In this document: positions 51,289-60,269 of the stretch, in pieces | Layout of the letters: the number at the start of each line of letters is the position of its first letter | Numbering within the stretch: the first letter of the stretch is position 1 | Origin: Pseudomonas sp. DNDY-54 | GTDB lineage: Bacteria > Pseudomonadota > Gammaproteobacteria > Pseudomonadales > Pseudomonadaceae | Direction of reading: 5' to 3' | Assembly: GCF_019880365.1 (NCBI RefSeq) | Contig: NZ_CP082271.1 | Span: 3,100,001-3,164,000, forward strand | Length of the DNA: 64,000 nt | Position numbers and translations under genes: made by a program | The notes under the pieces: generated by a model | What the model was told of the DNA's origin: nothing | What the model saw: only the letters and a program-made list of their open reading frames with translations | Databases searched by the model: none

Positions 51289-52043
51289 CGTTGCTCCGAA
51301 AGAAACTGTTGATATTCAGGTGTACCTGGATATAGGCGCTTGAGCTGCAAACCCAAACTGGCCGCCTGATCCCGGTCCTGATGAATCCTTGCCAGACGAA
51401 TGCCCAACAGCAGGCTGCGCGCGTTCTGCTCGGAAAGACTGCTGAATCCGTCGTAGTAACGCTTGGCCGGAACGTACTGCTTATCTTCGTACGCCATCAT
51501 CGCCAGTTCCAACAAGGCGCGCGGCTGACGGCTATCGAGGCGCAAGGCTCTTGTGAAAAAGGTTTCGGCCTGCTCGCGCTGGCCAAGTTGCAACGCGGTC
51601 ATTCCCATGTTCTGGAAGACATGCGACCGCCCCGAATAGAGATTGTCTTCAGCTGCTTTCGCGAAGCGCTCCATGGCCTCCGGATAACGCTTTTGCTCGA
51701 ACAGAAAACTGCCGTAATTATTCAGGATGCGCGCGTCGCTGCGACTGGAAAGCGCTTTGCGGTAGTGCTCGTCAGCCAGCTGATTTTCCATCTCGTTCTG
51801 AAAAACCAAAGCCAGCGCCGCGTGTGCGTCTGCGCTGTTCGGGTCAAGCTCTAACGCTTTGCGAAGCGGCGACTTCGCACGGGAAGCCTCGCCTTGCTGC
51901 AGATAACCGATGCCGAGCTGGATATAGGCGTCTCTCGCCTCGTCGCGCCCTTCCGAGGTACGCATCGGATTGCCCGATCCTGACGAGATACAGCCCGTCA
52001 TCAAGCCGGCGAACAGAAACAGCAGCGCAACGCGCAAAATCAT
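51285..52043 (-). CDS. pilF: type IV pilus biogenesis lipoprotein PilF (PilW)
   Basis: A 252-residue outer-membrane lipoprotein with lipobox LMTGC (Cys18) and six or so TPR repeats (AYIQLGIGYLQQGEASRAKSPLRKAL and so on). It is the pilotin needed for PilQ secretin multimerisation. I chose the ATG at 52043, which gives a typical signal peptide; an ATG three codons upstream is also possible. It lies between rlmN and rodZ, as in other pseudomonads. Confidence 0.93.
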   Translation of the reverse strand: MILRVALLFLFAGLMTGCISSGSGNPMRTSEGRDEARDAYIQLGIGYLQQGEASRAKSPLRKALELDPNSADAHAALALVFQNEMENQLADEHYRKALSSRSDARILNNYGSFLFEQKRYPEAMERFAKAAEDNLYSGRSHVFQNMGMTALQLGQREQAETFFTRALRLDSRQPRALLELAMMAYEDKQYVPAKRYYDGFSSLSEQNARSLLLGIRLARIHQDRDQAASLGLQLKRLYPGTPEYQQFLSEQR

Positions 52044-52057
52044 CAACAGCATCCCCC

Positions 52058-53206
52058 TCAGGAACGGTTTGTAGCAGCGGACGCCGTCACTGGCTCAGAT
52101 TGCAGTTCGCGCACGGCGATGTAGCGCTCACTTCGGCGAGTCCGATCCAGCACCTGCCCGACCAGCTGACCGCAAGCGGCATCGATGTCCTCACCACGGG
52201 TGGTGCGCACCGTCACATTGTGCCCGGCTTTATGAAGGATGTCCTGAAAACGACGGATTGCATTGTTGCTCGGCCGCTCATATCCGGAATGCGGGAAGGG
52301 GTTGAATGGAATGAGATTGATCTTGCAGGGAATCTTGGCGAGTAGTGTGACCATCTGTTCCGCGTGTTCGGGTTGATCGTTCACGCCTTGCAACAGGGTG
52401 TACTCGATCGTCAACACGCGCTTCTCGCCCAGATTGGAAATATAGCGTTGGCACGCAGCCAACAGCACGTCCAGCGGGTACTTCTTATTGATTGGAACCA
52501 ATTTATCGCGCAACGCATCATTTGGAGCATGCAACGACAGCGCTAACGATACGTCGATGACCTTGGCCAGCTCATCAATCATCGGCACGACCCCGGACGT
52601 TGAAAGGGTCACCTTACGCTTGGAGATACCGTAGCCCAGGTCGTCCATCATGATCTGCATGGCAGCCACAACATTATCGAAATTGAGCAAGGGCTCGCCC
52701 ATACCCATCATCACCACGTTGGTGATGGCGCGATCGACTTTCGCAGGAATGCTGCCGAATGACTTGTTGGCAATCCACACCTGACCGATCACTTCGGCTG
52801 CAGTGAGGTTGCTGTTGAAGCCCTGCTTGCCGGTCGAGCAGAAGCTGCAATCCAGCGCGCAGCCTGCCTGTGACGAAACACAGAGCGTACCGCGACCGCC
52901 CTGAGGGATATAAACGGTTTCAACGCAGCTACCCGAGGCCACGCGCACTACCCACTTGCGGGTGCCGTCGGTGGAGATGTCCTCGCTGACGATTTCGGGG
53001 CCGCGGATCTCAGCAGAGGCCTTGAGCTTTTCGCGCAGGGCCTTGCCAATATTGCTCATGGCATCGAAGTCATCAACACCAAAGTGGTGAATCCATTTCA
53101 TGACCTGACCGGCACGAAAGCGCTTCTCCCCTATTGAATCGAAGAAGCTTTCCAATTGAGGCTGAGTAAGCCCCAGCAGATTTACTTTACTGGTCATAGC
53201 AGTCAT
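52058..53206 (-). CDS. rlmN: dual-specificity 23S rRNA/tRNA m2A methyltransferase RlmN
   Basis: A 382-residue radical SAM enzyme that methylates A2503 in 23S rRNA and A37 in some tRNAs. The cluster motif is CALDCSFC; the catalytic Cys in the C-terminal TRGEDIDAACGQL region is visible. The start at 53206 follows AGGTG. It is 20 bases upstream-neighbour of ndk on the same strand. Confidence 0.97.
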   Translation of the reverse strand: MTAMTSKVNLLGLTQPQLESFFDSIGEKRFRAGQVMKWIHHFGVDDFDAMSNIGKALREKLKASAEIRGPEIVSEDISTDGTRKWVVRVASGSCVETVYIPQGGRGTLCVSSQAGCALDCSFCSTGKQGFNSNLTAAEVIGQVWIANKSFGSIPAKVDRAITNVVMMGMGEPLLNFDNVVAAMQIMMDDLGYGISKRKVTLSTSGVVPMIDELAKVIDVSLALSLHAPNDALRDKLVPINKKYPLDVLLAACQRYISNLGEKRVLTIEYTLLQGVNDQPEHAEQMVTLLAKIPCKINLIPFNPFPHSGYERPSNNAIRRFQDILHKAGHNVTVRTTRGEDIDAACGQLVGQVLDRTRRSERYIAVRELQSEPVTASAATNRS

Positions 53207-53226
53207 CAGGATTCACCTTCGCCAGA

Positions 53227-53658
53227 TCAGCGAATGCGGGCACACACTTCGGTGGCAGAGAAGAAGTAAGCAATTTCGCGAGCTGCGGAGGCTTCGGAAT
53301 CAGAACCGTGCACCGCGTTTTCATCGATCGAGACGGCAAAATCAGCACGGATTGTGCCCGGAGCAGCCTCCTTGGGGTTGGTAGCGCCCATCAGCTCACG
53401 GTTCTTGGCGATGGCGTCTTCACCTTCCAACACCTGAACGATGACCGGACCGGACACCATGAAGGCGACCAGGTCCTTGAAGAAGCCGCGCTCGCTGTGC
53501 TCGGCATAGAAACCGCCAGCTTCACGCTCAGACAGCTGAACCATCTTCGAAGCGACAACACGCAGACCAGCCTTCTCGAAACGGGACGTGATCTCGCCGA
53601 TCACATTCTTGGCGACAGCGTCAGGCTTGATGATGGAAAAAGTGCGTTGCAGGGCCAT
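53227..53658 (-). CDS. ndk: nucleoside diphosphate kinase
   Basis: A 143-residue enzyme that balances NTP pools. The active-site His is in ENAVHGSDS; the P-loop-like LQRTFSIIKPDAVAKN opening and the final YFFSATEVCAR are typical. It is followed by rlmN and preceded by a promoter-like palindrome. Confidence 0.97.
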   Translation of the reverse strand: MALQRTFSIIKPDAVAKNVIGEITSRFEKAGLRVVASKMVQLSEREAGGFYAEHSERGFFKDLVAFMVSGPVIVQVLEGEDAIAKNRELMGATNPKEAAPGTIRADFAVSIDENAVHGSDSEASAAREIAYFFSATEVCARIR

Positions 53659-53700
53659 TTAATAACTCCAGTAATCGATAGGTTAAAGCGAACAAGTAAA

Positions 53701-53719
53701 CCCGCGAATTATACGCGGG
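53701..53719 (-). promoter_or_regulatory. palindrome with TATAAT box upstream of ndk
   Basis: CCCGCG and CGCGGG arms enclose a TATAAT on the minus strand, 43 bases before ndk. It looks like a -10 box within an operator-like palindrome. No strong -35 box was found. Confidence 0.4.
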
Positions 53720-53816
53720 TCATGACTTAAAATATAAGAGCAGCAGCGGGCGTGCTTAGTGCGCAGCGAAGGCCGAATACAGCTTCGCTTTCAGATGTAC
53801 GCGGCTTACCGCGTTA

Positions 53817-54014
53817 CTAGACCTCGTCAATCCAGGCAGATTGTATGGCTTCGAGCACCTTCTCGCCGCCACGCTTCGGATCGTCAGAAAAGTCAGGTAA
53901 CTCGATGACCCAACGATGTAGCTCGACAAAATTCACGTAGCGCGGATCAACGTCCGGCTTGCTTTCGGCGAGCTCAATCGCGATATCCAGCACATCGGCC
54001 CATTTAAGCGCCAT
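53817..54014 (-). CDS. iscX: Fe-S assembly protein IscX
   Basis: A 65-residue acidic protein with the IscX fold and core ADVLDIAIELAESKPDVDPRYVNF; it binds IscS and modulates cluster assembly, perhaps as an iron sensor. It is the last gene of the isc operon, 14 bases after fdx. Confidence 0.95.
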   Translation of the reverse strand: MALKWADVLDIAIELAESKPDVDPRYVNFVELHRWVIELPDFSDDPKRGGEKVLEAIQSAWIDEV

Positions 54015-54028
54015 GCTTCACCCCGCCT

Positions 54029-54367
54029 TCAATGGCCTTCAGAGACTTGGTTGATGGTGTATTTGGGAATTTCGACCACAAGATCGACGTCCGCAACCGC
54101 TGCCTGGCAGGACAAACGGGAATTAGGCTCAAGCCCCCACGCCTTGTCCAGCATGTCATCCTCAAGCTCATCGGAGGCTTCCAGCGAGGCGAAGCCTTCT
54201 CGAATCACCACGTGACAAGTCGTGCAGGCACAGGATTTCTCACAGGCGTGTTCAATGTCGATGCCATTACGGAGCGCGGCATCCAGGACCGTCTCACCGG
54301 GCTGCGCCTCAACCACCGCCCCTTCCGGACAGTGGTCAACATGAGGCAGGAAAACAATCTGCGGCAT
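54029..54367 (-). CDS. fdx: isc-type 2Fe-2S ferredoxin
   Basis: A 112-residue ferredoxin. The cluster cysteines lie in CEKSCACTTC and a later SCQA. It supplies electrons for Isc cluster assembly. I start at the ATG at 54367, with GAGGA upstream; an ATG at 54376 overlaps the hscA stop and would add three residues. Confidence 0.95.
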   Translation of the reverse strand: MPQIVFLPHVDHCPEGAVVEAQPGETVLDAALRNGIDIEHACEKSCACTTCHVVIREGFASLEASDELEDDMLDKAWGLEPNSRLSCQAAVADVDLVVEIPKYTINQVSEGH

Positions 54368-54372
54368 CTGGG

Positions 54373-56235
54373 TCATTCCTCGATATCGTTAAGCCGCCGC
54401 CCAGCCAGTGCGGCCTTGACGGTGGAATCTAGCCTGCGTGCAGCAAAGGCATCGGTAATTTGGCTCAATCGCTTGATTTGCCGTTCAATGGCAACACCAT
54501 CCTGGCTATCGAGCAAACCTCGTAACGCCTGCATCTGCGACTCGATCGCCGCGCGCTCTTCGGCGCTAAGCAAGCGCTCGCCATCTACAGCCAAGGCACC
54601 TTCGACCGCCTCAAGCAATCGCTGCGCATCGACCAGCTGCTCACGCAGAGCCCGAGCGACCTTGTCTTCGCTGGCTTTGCGGAAAGAGTCTTCAAGCATG
54701 CGCGCAATCTCGCCATCGGAGAGACCGTAAGATGGCTTGACCTGAATGCTTGATTCGACACCGGATGCCAACTCACGAGCTGATACGCTGAGCAGCCCGT
54801 CCGCATCGACCTGGAACGTCACCCGGATCTTCGCCGCGCCCGCCACCATCGGCGGAATACCTCGCAGCTCAAAGCGTGCTAACGAACGGCAGTCAGCGAT
54901 TAACTCGCGCTCACCTTGCAGTACGTGAATCATCATGGCCGATTGGCCATCTTTATAAGTAGTGAACTCCTGCGCTCGCGCAACCGGGATGGTCGTATTG
55001 CGCGGAATAATCTTCTCCATTAAACCGCCCATCGTCTCCAAGCCGAGCGACAGCGGAATGACATCGAGCAGCAGAAGCTCTTCCCCATCACGATTGTTAC
55101 CCGCGAGCGTTTCAGCCTGGATCGCCGCGCCAATCGCGACTACCTGATCGGGGTCTATATCAGTGAGAGGATCCCGACCGAACATCTCACCAACCCGTTC
55201 ACGAACCCGCGGTACGCGCGTAGAACCACCCACCATGACCACCGCGTTGACTTCCGCCAGCTCAACCGAGGAATCGCGCAACGCGCGCCGGCATGATCTA
55301 AGGCTGCGATCGATCATCGGATCGATCAGCTCGTTGAACAGTGCTCGGGTAAGCACACCCTTCCAACCTGCATAACGCACCTGGGCCGCATCAGCGCCGC
55401 TCAGTTGTTCTTTGGCATCACAAGCAACTTTCAGCACTTCTCGCTGAGCACCTGGATCGAGATCCTGAGAAGCGCCGGCCTGAGCCAGGATCCAGCCTGC
55501 AATAGCATGATCGAAGTCATCGCCACCTAGCGCCGTATCTCCCCCTGTCGCCAGCACCTCGAATACGCCCTTGCTTAGACGCAGGATCGAAATATCAAAG
55601 GTTCCGCCCCCCAGGTCGTAAATAGCCACGACGCCTTCCGCTTCGCGATCCAGCCCGTAGGCGACGGCGGCGGCGGTAGGCTCGTTAAGCAGCCGCAGGA
55701 CGTTGATATTGGCCAGACGGGCCGCATCCTTGGTGGCTTGGCGTTGTGCATCGTCGAAGTAGGCGGGAACCGTTATGACCGCCCCGACCAGCTCACCGCC
55801 CAAGGCCGCCTCTGCACGCTCGCGTAATGCGCGAAGTATCTCGGCAGAGATTTCTACCGGGCTTTTCGCGCCTTGTATGGTCTCGATGAAAGGCATCTGC
55901 GATTGCCCTTCACTGAATCGGTACGGGAGCTGTCCGCCTAGCTGCTTCACATCACCGATACCGCGACCCATAAGGCGCTTAACGGACAGAATGGTATTCA
56001 ACGGGTCGCTCGCGGATGCGCGTTTGGCGGCGCGCCCCACTTCGACGCGATCAGCGTGGTAACGCACCGCGGACGGCAGGATAACCTCGCCATCAGTGTC
56101 GGCTATTGGCGCCGTGACACCACTGCGCAATGTAGCGACAAGTGAATTGGTAGTGCCCAGATCTATACCAACTGCCAGACGGCGCTGGTGAGGCTGTGGG
56201 CTTTGTCCGGGTTCAGCAATCTGCAGTAAGGCCAT
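54373..56235 (-). CDS. hscA: Fe-S cluster chaperone HscA (Hsp70 class)
   Basis: A 620-residue Hsp70-like ATPase dedicated to IscU. GIDLGTTNSLVA, the ATPase signatures IYDLGGGTFDIS and VVMVGGSTRVPRVRE, and a short substrate-binding domain and lid are present. It releases the cluster from IscU together with HscB. It sits between hscB and fdx in the conserved order. Confidence 0.97.
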   Translation of the reverse strand: MALLQIAEPGQSPQPHQRRLAVGIDLGTTNSLVATLRSGVTAPIADTDGEVILPSAVRYHADRVEVGRAAKRASASDPLNTILSVKRLMGRGIGDVKQLGGQLPYRFSEGQSQMPFIETIQGAKSPVEISAEILRALRERAEAALGGELVGAVITVPAYFDDAQRQATKDAARLANINVLRLLNEPTAAAVAYGLDREAEGVVAIYDLGGGTFDISILRLSKGVFEVLATGGDTALGGDDFDHAIAGWILAQAGASQDLDPGAQREVLKVACDAKEQLSGADAAQVRYAGWKGVLTRALFNELIDPMIDRSLRSCRRALRDSSVELAEVNAVVMVGGSTRVPRVRERVGEMFGRDPLTDIDPDQVVAIGAAIQAETLAGNNRDGEELLLLDVIPLSLGLETMGGLMEKIIPRNTTIPVARAQEFTTYKDGQSAMMIHVLQGERELIADCRSLARFELRGIPPMVAGAAKIRVTFQVDADGLLSVSARELASGVESSIQVKPSYGLSDGEIARMLEDSFRKASEDKVARALREQLVDAQRLLEAVEGALAVDGERLLSAEERAAIESQMQALRGLLDSQDGVAIERQIKRLSQITDAFAARRLDSTVKAALAGRRLNDIEE

Positions 56236-56276
56236 GTCTGTCTGATATCGGGCGCAGCGCCTTGCGCTACGCGGGG

Positions 56277-56798
56277 TTAATCGTCGAGGCGTTCTTCCAA
56301 CTGGCGCACTTCCTGGGACAGCTTGTCGAGAAACTGCATCCGGCGCACCAGCCGCTCCGCGTCGTCACGCTGTGACTCCTTCCGCCAGATACTGGCGAAC
56401 GAGTCATTCAGATCCTGCTGCGCAGCCTTGAGACGAACTTTGAAGGAGATAATGCCAGCGATGTCCGCCTCGTCCTGCAGCTGCTCAAGCTCTTCTCTCC
56501 ACTGCATCTGCTGCATGAGGAACGCGGGATCCTGGACGGTGGCCTCAAGCGGCATTTCACGCCCCTCCAACGTCAGCAAATAACGCGCTCGACGTGACGG
56601 ACTACGTAAGGTTTGGTAAGCCTCGTTCAAATTTGCAGAGCGCTCAATCGCATAGCGCTGTTCGGTTTCGCCCGCGTCAGCGAACCGGTCAGGATGAACC
56701 TTTCGGGCCAGCTCACGATAGCGAGACGAGAGCATGTCCATATCGATATCGAAAGCTGGCTGCAATTCGAACAGGGCGTAGTGACAGGGATTTCCCAC
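56277..56798 (-). CDS. hscB: J-domain co-chaperone HscB
   Basis: A 173-residue J-protein. The N-terminal J domain has VHPDRF (HPD loop) and the helical C-terminal domain binds IscU. I choose the GTG at 56798 as start, with GAGG upstream and the usual GNPCHYALF opening; a longer frame would run into iscA. It stimulates HscA. Confidence 0.93.
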   Translation of the reverse strand: MGNPCHYALFELQPAFDIDMDMLSSRYRELARKVHPDRFADAGETEQRYAIERSANLNEAYQTLRSPSRRARYLLTLEGREMPLEATVQDPAFLMQQMQWREELEQLQDEADIAGIISFKVRLKAAQQDLNDSFASIWRKESQRDDAERLVRRMQFLDKLSQEVRQLEERLDD

Positions 56799-56805
56799 AG
56801 CGTCC

Positions 56806-57129
56806 TCAGATGTTGAAGCTTTCGCCGCAGCCGCATTCGCCACGCACGTTGGGATTATTGAACTTGAAACCTTCGTTCAGCCCCTCTCGAACGAAGTCCA
56901 GCTCCGTTCCGTCGAGATACACGAGACTCTTGGGATCGATGATGACTTTTACCCCGTGGCTGTCAAACACCGAATCCTCCGCCGCCGCCTCGTCGACGAA
57001 TTCAAGCACATAGGCCAAGCCGGAACAGCCGGTGGTGCGCACGCCCAAACGGACCCCTAACCCCTTGCCGCGCCCGTCCAAGGAACGGCGAACGTGATCG
57101 GCGGCAGCGGTAGTCATGCTAATAGCCAT
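56806..57129 (-). CDS. iscA: Fe-S assembly protein IscA
   Basis: A 107-residue A-type carrier with cysteines in TTGCSGLAY and ECGCGESF. It delivers clusters to targets. The start at 57129 (MAISMTTAA) follows GGAGG; the longer frame upstream overlaps iscU. Confidence 0.97.
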   Translation of the reverse strand: MAISMTTAAADHVRRSLDGRGKGLGVRLGVRTTGCSGLAYVLEFVDEAAAEDSVFDSHGVKVIIDPKSLVYLDGTELDFVREGLNEGFKFNNPNVRGECGCGESFNI

Positions 57130-57139
57130 CGATACCTCC

Positions 57140-57532
57140 TTAGGCCTGCGGCAACCCTTTTTTCTCACGGTAATCGCGAACCGCTGCCTTGATGGCGTCT
57201 TCTGCCAACACTGAGCAGTGAATCTTCACTGGCGGCAACGCCAGCTCTTCCGCCAGCTGGGTGTTCTTGATGGTTTCTGCTTCTTCTAACGTTTTGCCCT
57301 TCATCCATTCTGTGGCAAGCGAGCTAGAGGCGATGGCCGAACCGCAGCCATATGTCTTGAACTTGGCATCTTCAATAATGCCCTGCTCGTTGACCTTGAT
57401 CTGCAGACGCATAACATCGCCGCAAGCCGGGGCGCCGACCATGCCGGTGCCGATAGAAGGATCCTCAGCGTCGAATTTGCCGACGTTGCGGGGATTTTCG
57501 TAATGGTCAATGACCTTTTCACTATATGCCAT
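57140..57532 (-). CDS. iscU: Fe-S scaffold protein IscU
   Basis: A 130-residue scaffold protein with its three conserved cysteines in APACGDVM, TYGCGSAIASSS and IHCSVLAED; LPPVKIHC is the HscA-binding region. It receives sulphur from IscS and builds the nascent cluster. Confidence 0.97.
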   Translation of the reverse strand: MAYSEKVIDHYENPRNVGKFDAEDPSIGTGMVGAPACGDVMRLQIKVNEQGIIEDAKFKTYGCGSAIASSSLATEWMKGKTLEEAETIKNTQLAEELALPPVKIHCSVLAEDAIKAAVRDYREKKGLPQA

Positions 57533-57574
57533 GGTGCAATCCTCGTTGAATCAGGCTATGTGGAACTCTACAAG

Positions 57575-58789
57575 TCAGTGGGCGGCCCACTCGACCTGCG
57601 AGATGTCGACGCCATCCTTGAACATGTCCCACAAGGGCGAAAGCTCACGCAATTTTGTAACCGCCTCGCTGACTTTCTGCGCCGCGTAGTCGACTTCTTC
57701 TTCCGTCGTGAAACGGCCGAATGTAAAACGGATTGAGCTGTGTGCAAGTTCGTCATTGCGACCCAGCGCGCGAAGCACGTAGGACGGCTCCAACGACGCA
57801 GACGTACAAGCCGAACCTGACGACACCGCGAGGTCTTTAAGTGCCATGATCAGCGACTCACCCTCGACGTAGTTAAAGCTCAGGTTCAGGTTGTGAGGGA
57901 CACGCGAAGTCATGCTGCCGTTGACGTAGAGCTCTTCAAGATGCTCAACCTGCTTGAAGAAGCGGTCGCGTAACTTGGTGATGCGCTCGTTCTCCGCGGC
58001 CATTTCTTCCTTGGCAATACGGAACGCTTCACCCATGCCGACCGACTGATGCGCGGCCAACGTGCCGGAACGCATGCCGCGTTCGTGGCCACCGCCATGC
58101 ATCTGCGCTTCCAGGCGCACACGGGGCTTGCGACGAACGTACAGCGCGCCGACGCCTTTCGGGCCATAGGTTTTGTGCGCGGAAAAAGACATCAGATCGA
58201 CCTTCATGCTGTCGAGATCAATCTGCACCTTGCCGGTGGACTGCGCCGCATCAACATGGAACAACACACCGCGGGAACGAGTCAGCTCACCGATGGCAGC
58301 GATATCGTTAACCGTTCCGATTTCATTGTTCACATGCATGATGGACACCAGCACGGTGTCGTCACGCAACGCCGCTTCGACCATCGCAGGCGTAATTACA
58401 CCGTCTTCGCCAGGCTCGATATAGGTCACTTCGAAACCTTCTCGTTCGAGCTGCCGGGTCGTATCTAGCACGGCTTTGTGCTCGATTTTGCTGGTCACAA
58501 TGTGCTTGCCTTTAGAGGCATAGAAATGTGCGACGCCCTTGATCGCAAGGTTGTCAGACTCGGTCGCGCCGGAAGTCCAGACGATTTCACGTGGGTCTGC
58601 ATTGACGAGTTCGGCAACTTGACGACGGGCATTTTCAACCGCCTCTTCAGCTTTCCAGCCAAAGGCGTGTGAGCGCGACGCCGGATTACCGAAGTTGCCC
58701 TCGGCAGTCAGGCACTCAATCATCTTCTCGGCAACGCGAGGATCGACTGGTGTTGTAGCGGAGTAGTCCAGGTAAATCGGCAACTTCAT
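57575..58789 (-). CDS. iscS: cysteine desulfurase IscS
   Basis: A 404-residue PLP enzyme that supplies sulphur for clusters and tRNA thiolation. The PLP Lys is in SFSAHKTYGPKGVG and the catalytic Cys loop in SSGSACTSASLEPS. It is followed by iscU after 42 bases. Confidence 0.97.
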   Translation of the reverse strand: MKLPIYLDYSATTPVDPRVAEKMIECLTAEGNFGNPASRSHAFGWKAEEAVENARRQVAELVNADPREIVWTSGATESDNLAIKGVAHFYASKGKHIVTSKIEHKAVLDTTRQLEREGFEVTYIEPGEDGVITPAMVEAALRDDTVLVSIMHVNNEIGTVNDIAAIGELTRSRGVLFHVDAAQSTGKVQIDLDSMKVDLMSFSAHKTYGPKGVGALYVRRKPRVRLEAQMHGGGHERGMRSGTLAAHQSVGMGEAFRIAKEEMAAENERITKLRDRFFKQVEHLEELYVNGSMTSRVPHNLNLSFNYVEGESLIMALKDLAVSSGSACTSASLEPSYVLRALGRNDELAHSSIRFTFGRFTTEEEVDYAAQKVSEAVTKLRELSPLWDMFKDGVDISQVEWAAH

Positions 58790-58819
58790 CAGGTATCTCC
58801 TATCAGGCTGTCGTCCTGC

Positions 58820-59311
58820 TCACTCGACGGCGGACGCTTCAATCTTATCCAGTCGCGGAGTCTGGCCATGGCCGCGGCGCATATCCTGACGCAGCGCCAC
58901 CTCCTGAACCTCACGACGCATCACGAGATCCGCCAGACTGATACCGCTTAAAAACTCGTGGATCTGCTGACTCAAGTCACACCACAAATGGTGGGTCAAA
59001 CAGGTATCGCCCGAATGACAATCACCCAGCCCTTGGCAGCGTGTGGCATCGACCGACTCGTTGACCGCATCAATGACTTGCGCAACCTGAATACCAGCCA
59101 TCTCGCGGGACAACTGATAACCGCCACCCGGCCCACGAACACTCGTCACCAAGCTGCCACGGCGCAACTTGGCGAACAGCTGTTCAAGGTAGGAAAGCGA
59201 GATGCCTTGTCGCTCAGAAATGTCTGCAAGGGACACCGGCCCATGTTGCGCATGCAGCGCAAGGTCGAGCATCGCAGTGACGGCGTAACGGCCTTTGGTA
59301 GTCAATCGCAT
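58820..59311 (-). CDS. iscR: Rrf2-family regulator IscR
   Basis: A 163-residue winged-helix regulator carrying a 2Fe-2S cluster: three Cys within CQGLGDCHSGDTC and a nearby His. Holo-IscR represses the isc operon. The DNA-binding region (LADISERQGISLSYLEQLFAKLRR) is intact. An IscR type 1 site lies upstream (59351-59375), so it should repress itself and the operon. Confidence 0.97.
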   Translation of the reverse strand: MRLTTKGRYAVTAMLDLALHAQHGPVSLADISERQGISLSYLEQLFAKLRRGSLVTSVRGPGGGYQLSREMAGIQVAQVIDAVNESVDATRCQGLGDCHSGDTCLTHHLWCDLSQQIHEFLSGISLADLVMRREVQEVALRQDMRRGHGQTPRLDKIEASAVE

Positions 59312-59350
59312 CGGTTTGCACCAAGCATCATGGTTTGACGCAAGTATGCA

Positions 59351-59375
59351 ATACCCGACTATTTAGATCAACTAT
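59351..59375 (-). promoter_or_regulatory. IscR type 1 binding site in the isc promoter
   Basis: On the minus strand the 25 bases match the published type 1 IscR consensus at 22 positions by my count; the three mismatches are at positions 9-11 in the left half. TTGATC (-35-like) lies within it and CATACT (-10-like) is 17 bases later, so holo-IscR would cover the promoter. Confidence 0.75.
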
Positions 59376-59489
59376 AAGCCTGATCAAACTACTCAGGCTT
59401 TAGCCGCATGAGCACAAGGAGCACACCGAGTCGGCAGGGGCACTCATCAACGGGCAGCCATGATAGCAGCACCCCCTGCCGGTCGCACT

Positions 59490-60269
59490 TCAGGTACGAG
59501 ACTCCTCTCCAGCATCCTTGACCTCGGCAAAATCTTCTTCGCGAAGCTCAGGCATCTGCTTCGCGCAATAATCGCTGCCAAGCGCAGTCAATGCCTGACA
59601 CATGCCTTCCATGCGCTCTTCGACTGCCTGGACGTGATCGAGCAGCTGGCCGATGGCTCGCGCCACTGGATCAGGCATATCTTCGGTCACACCATAGGCG
59701 TCGAAACCGATCTTCTCGGCGATCGCCTTACGCTTGGCTTCCTGTGCGTCATCAGACTTCGCGATCACACGTCCCGGAATACCCACTGCGGTCGCGCCGG
59801 CGGGCACCGCGCGCGTCACCACAGCGTTCGACCCTACCTTAGCGCCCGCACCGACCGTAAACGGGCCTAGAATCTTCGCCCCGGCGCCGACGATCACGCC
59901 GTCCTCCAGCGTAGGGTGACGCTTGCCCTTGTTCCAGCTGGTACCACCTAGCGTGACACCATGGTAAATCGTCACATCATCACCAATCTGCGCGGTCTCG
60001 CCGATGACGATGCCCATTCCGTGGTCGATGAAGAACCGCCGCCCGATCTGAGCCCCAGGATGGATCTCAATACCCGTCAGCCAGCGCGCCAGATTTGAAT
60101 TCATACGTGCGAGCCACTTGCAGTCGTTTTGCCATAGCCAGTGGGAAACCCGATGAAACCAAACAGCGTGCAGCCCCGGATAACAGGTGATGACCTCAAA
60201 CGCGTTACGCGCTGCCGGATCGCGATGAAAGACGCTCTGGATATCTTCGCGCATGCGTTCGAACATCAA
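59490..60269 (-). CDS. cysE: serine O-acetyltransferase CysE
   Basis: A 259-residue enzyme acetylating serine for cysteine synthesis. An N-terminal helical domain precedes the left-handed parallel beta helix of hexapeptide repeats (IHPGAQIGRRFFIDHGMGIVIGETAQIGD). It overlaps trmJ by four bases. Its place just before the isc operon links cysteine supply to Fe-S assembly, as in other pseudomonads. Confidence 0.95.
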   Translation of the reverse strand: MMFERMREDIQSVFHRDPAARNAFEVITCYPGLHAVWFHRVSHWLWQNDCKWLARMNSNLARWLTGIEIHPGAQIGRRFFIDHGMGIVIGETAQIGDDVTIYHGVTLGGTSWNKGKRHPTLEDGVIVGAGAKILGPFTVGAGAKVGSNAVVTRAVPAGATAVGIPGRVIAKSDDAQEAKRKAIAEKIGFDAYGVTEDMPDPVARAIGQLLDHVQAVEERMEGMCQALTALGSDYCAKQMPELREEDFAEVKDAGEESRT

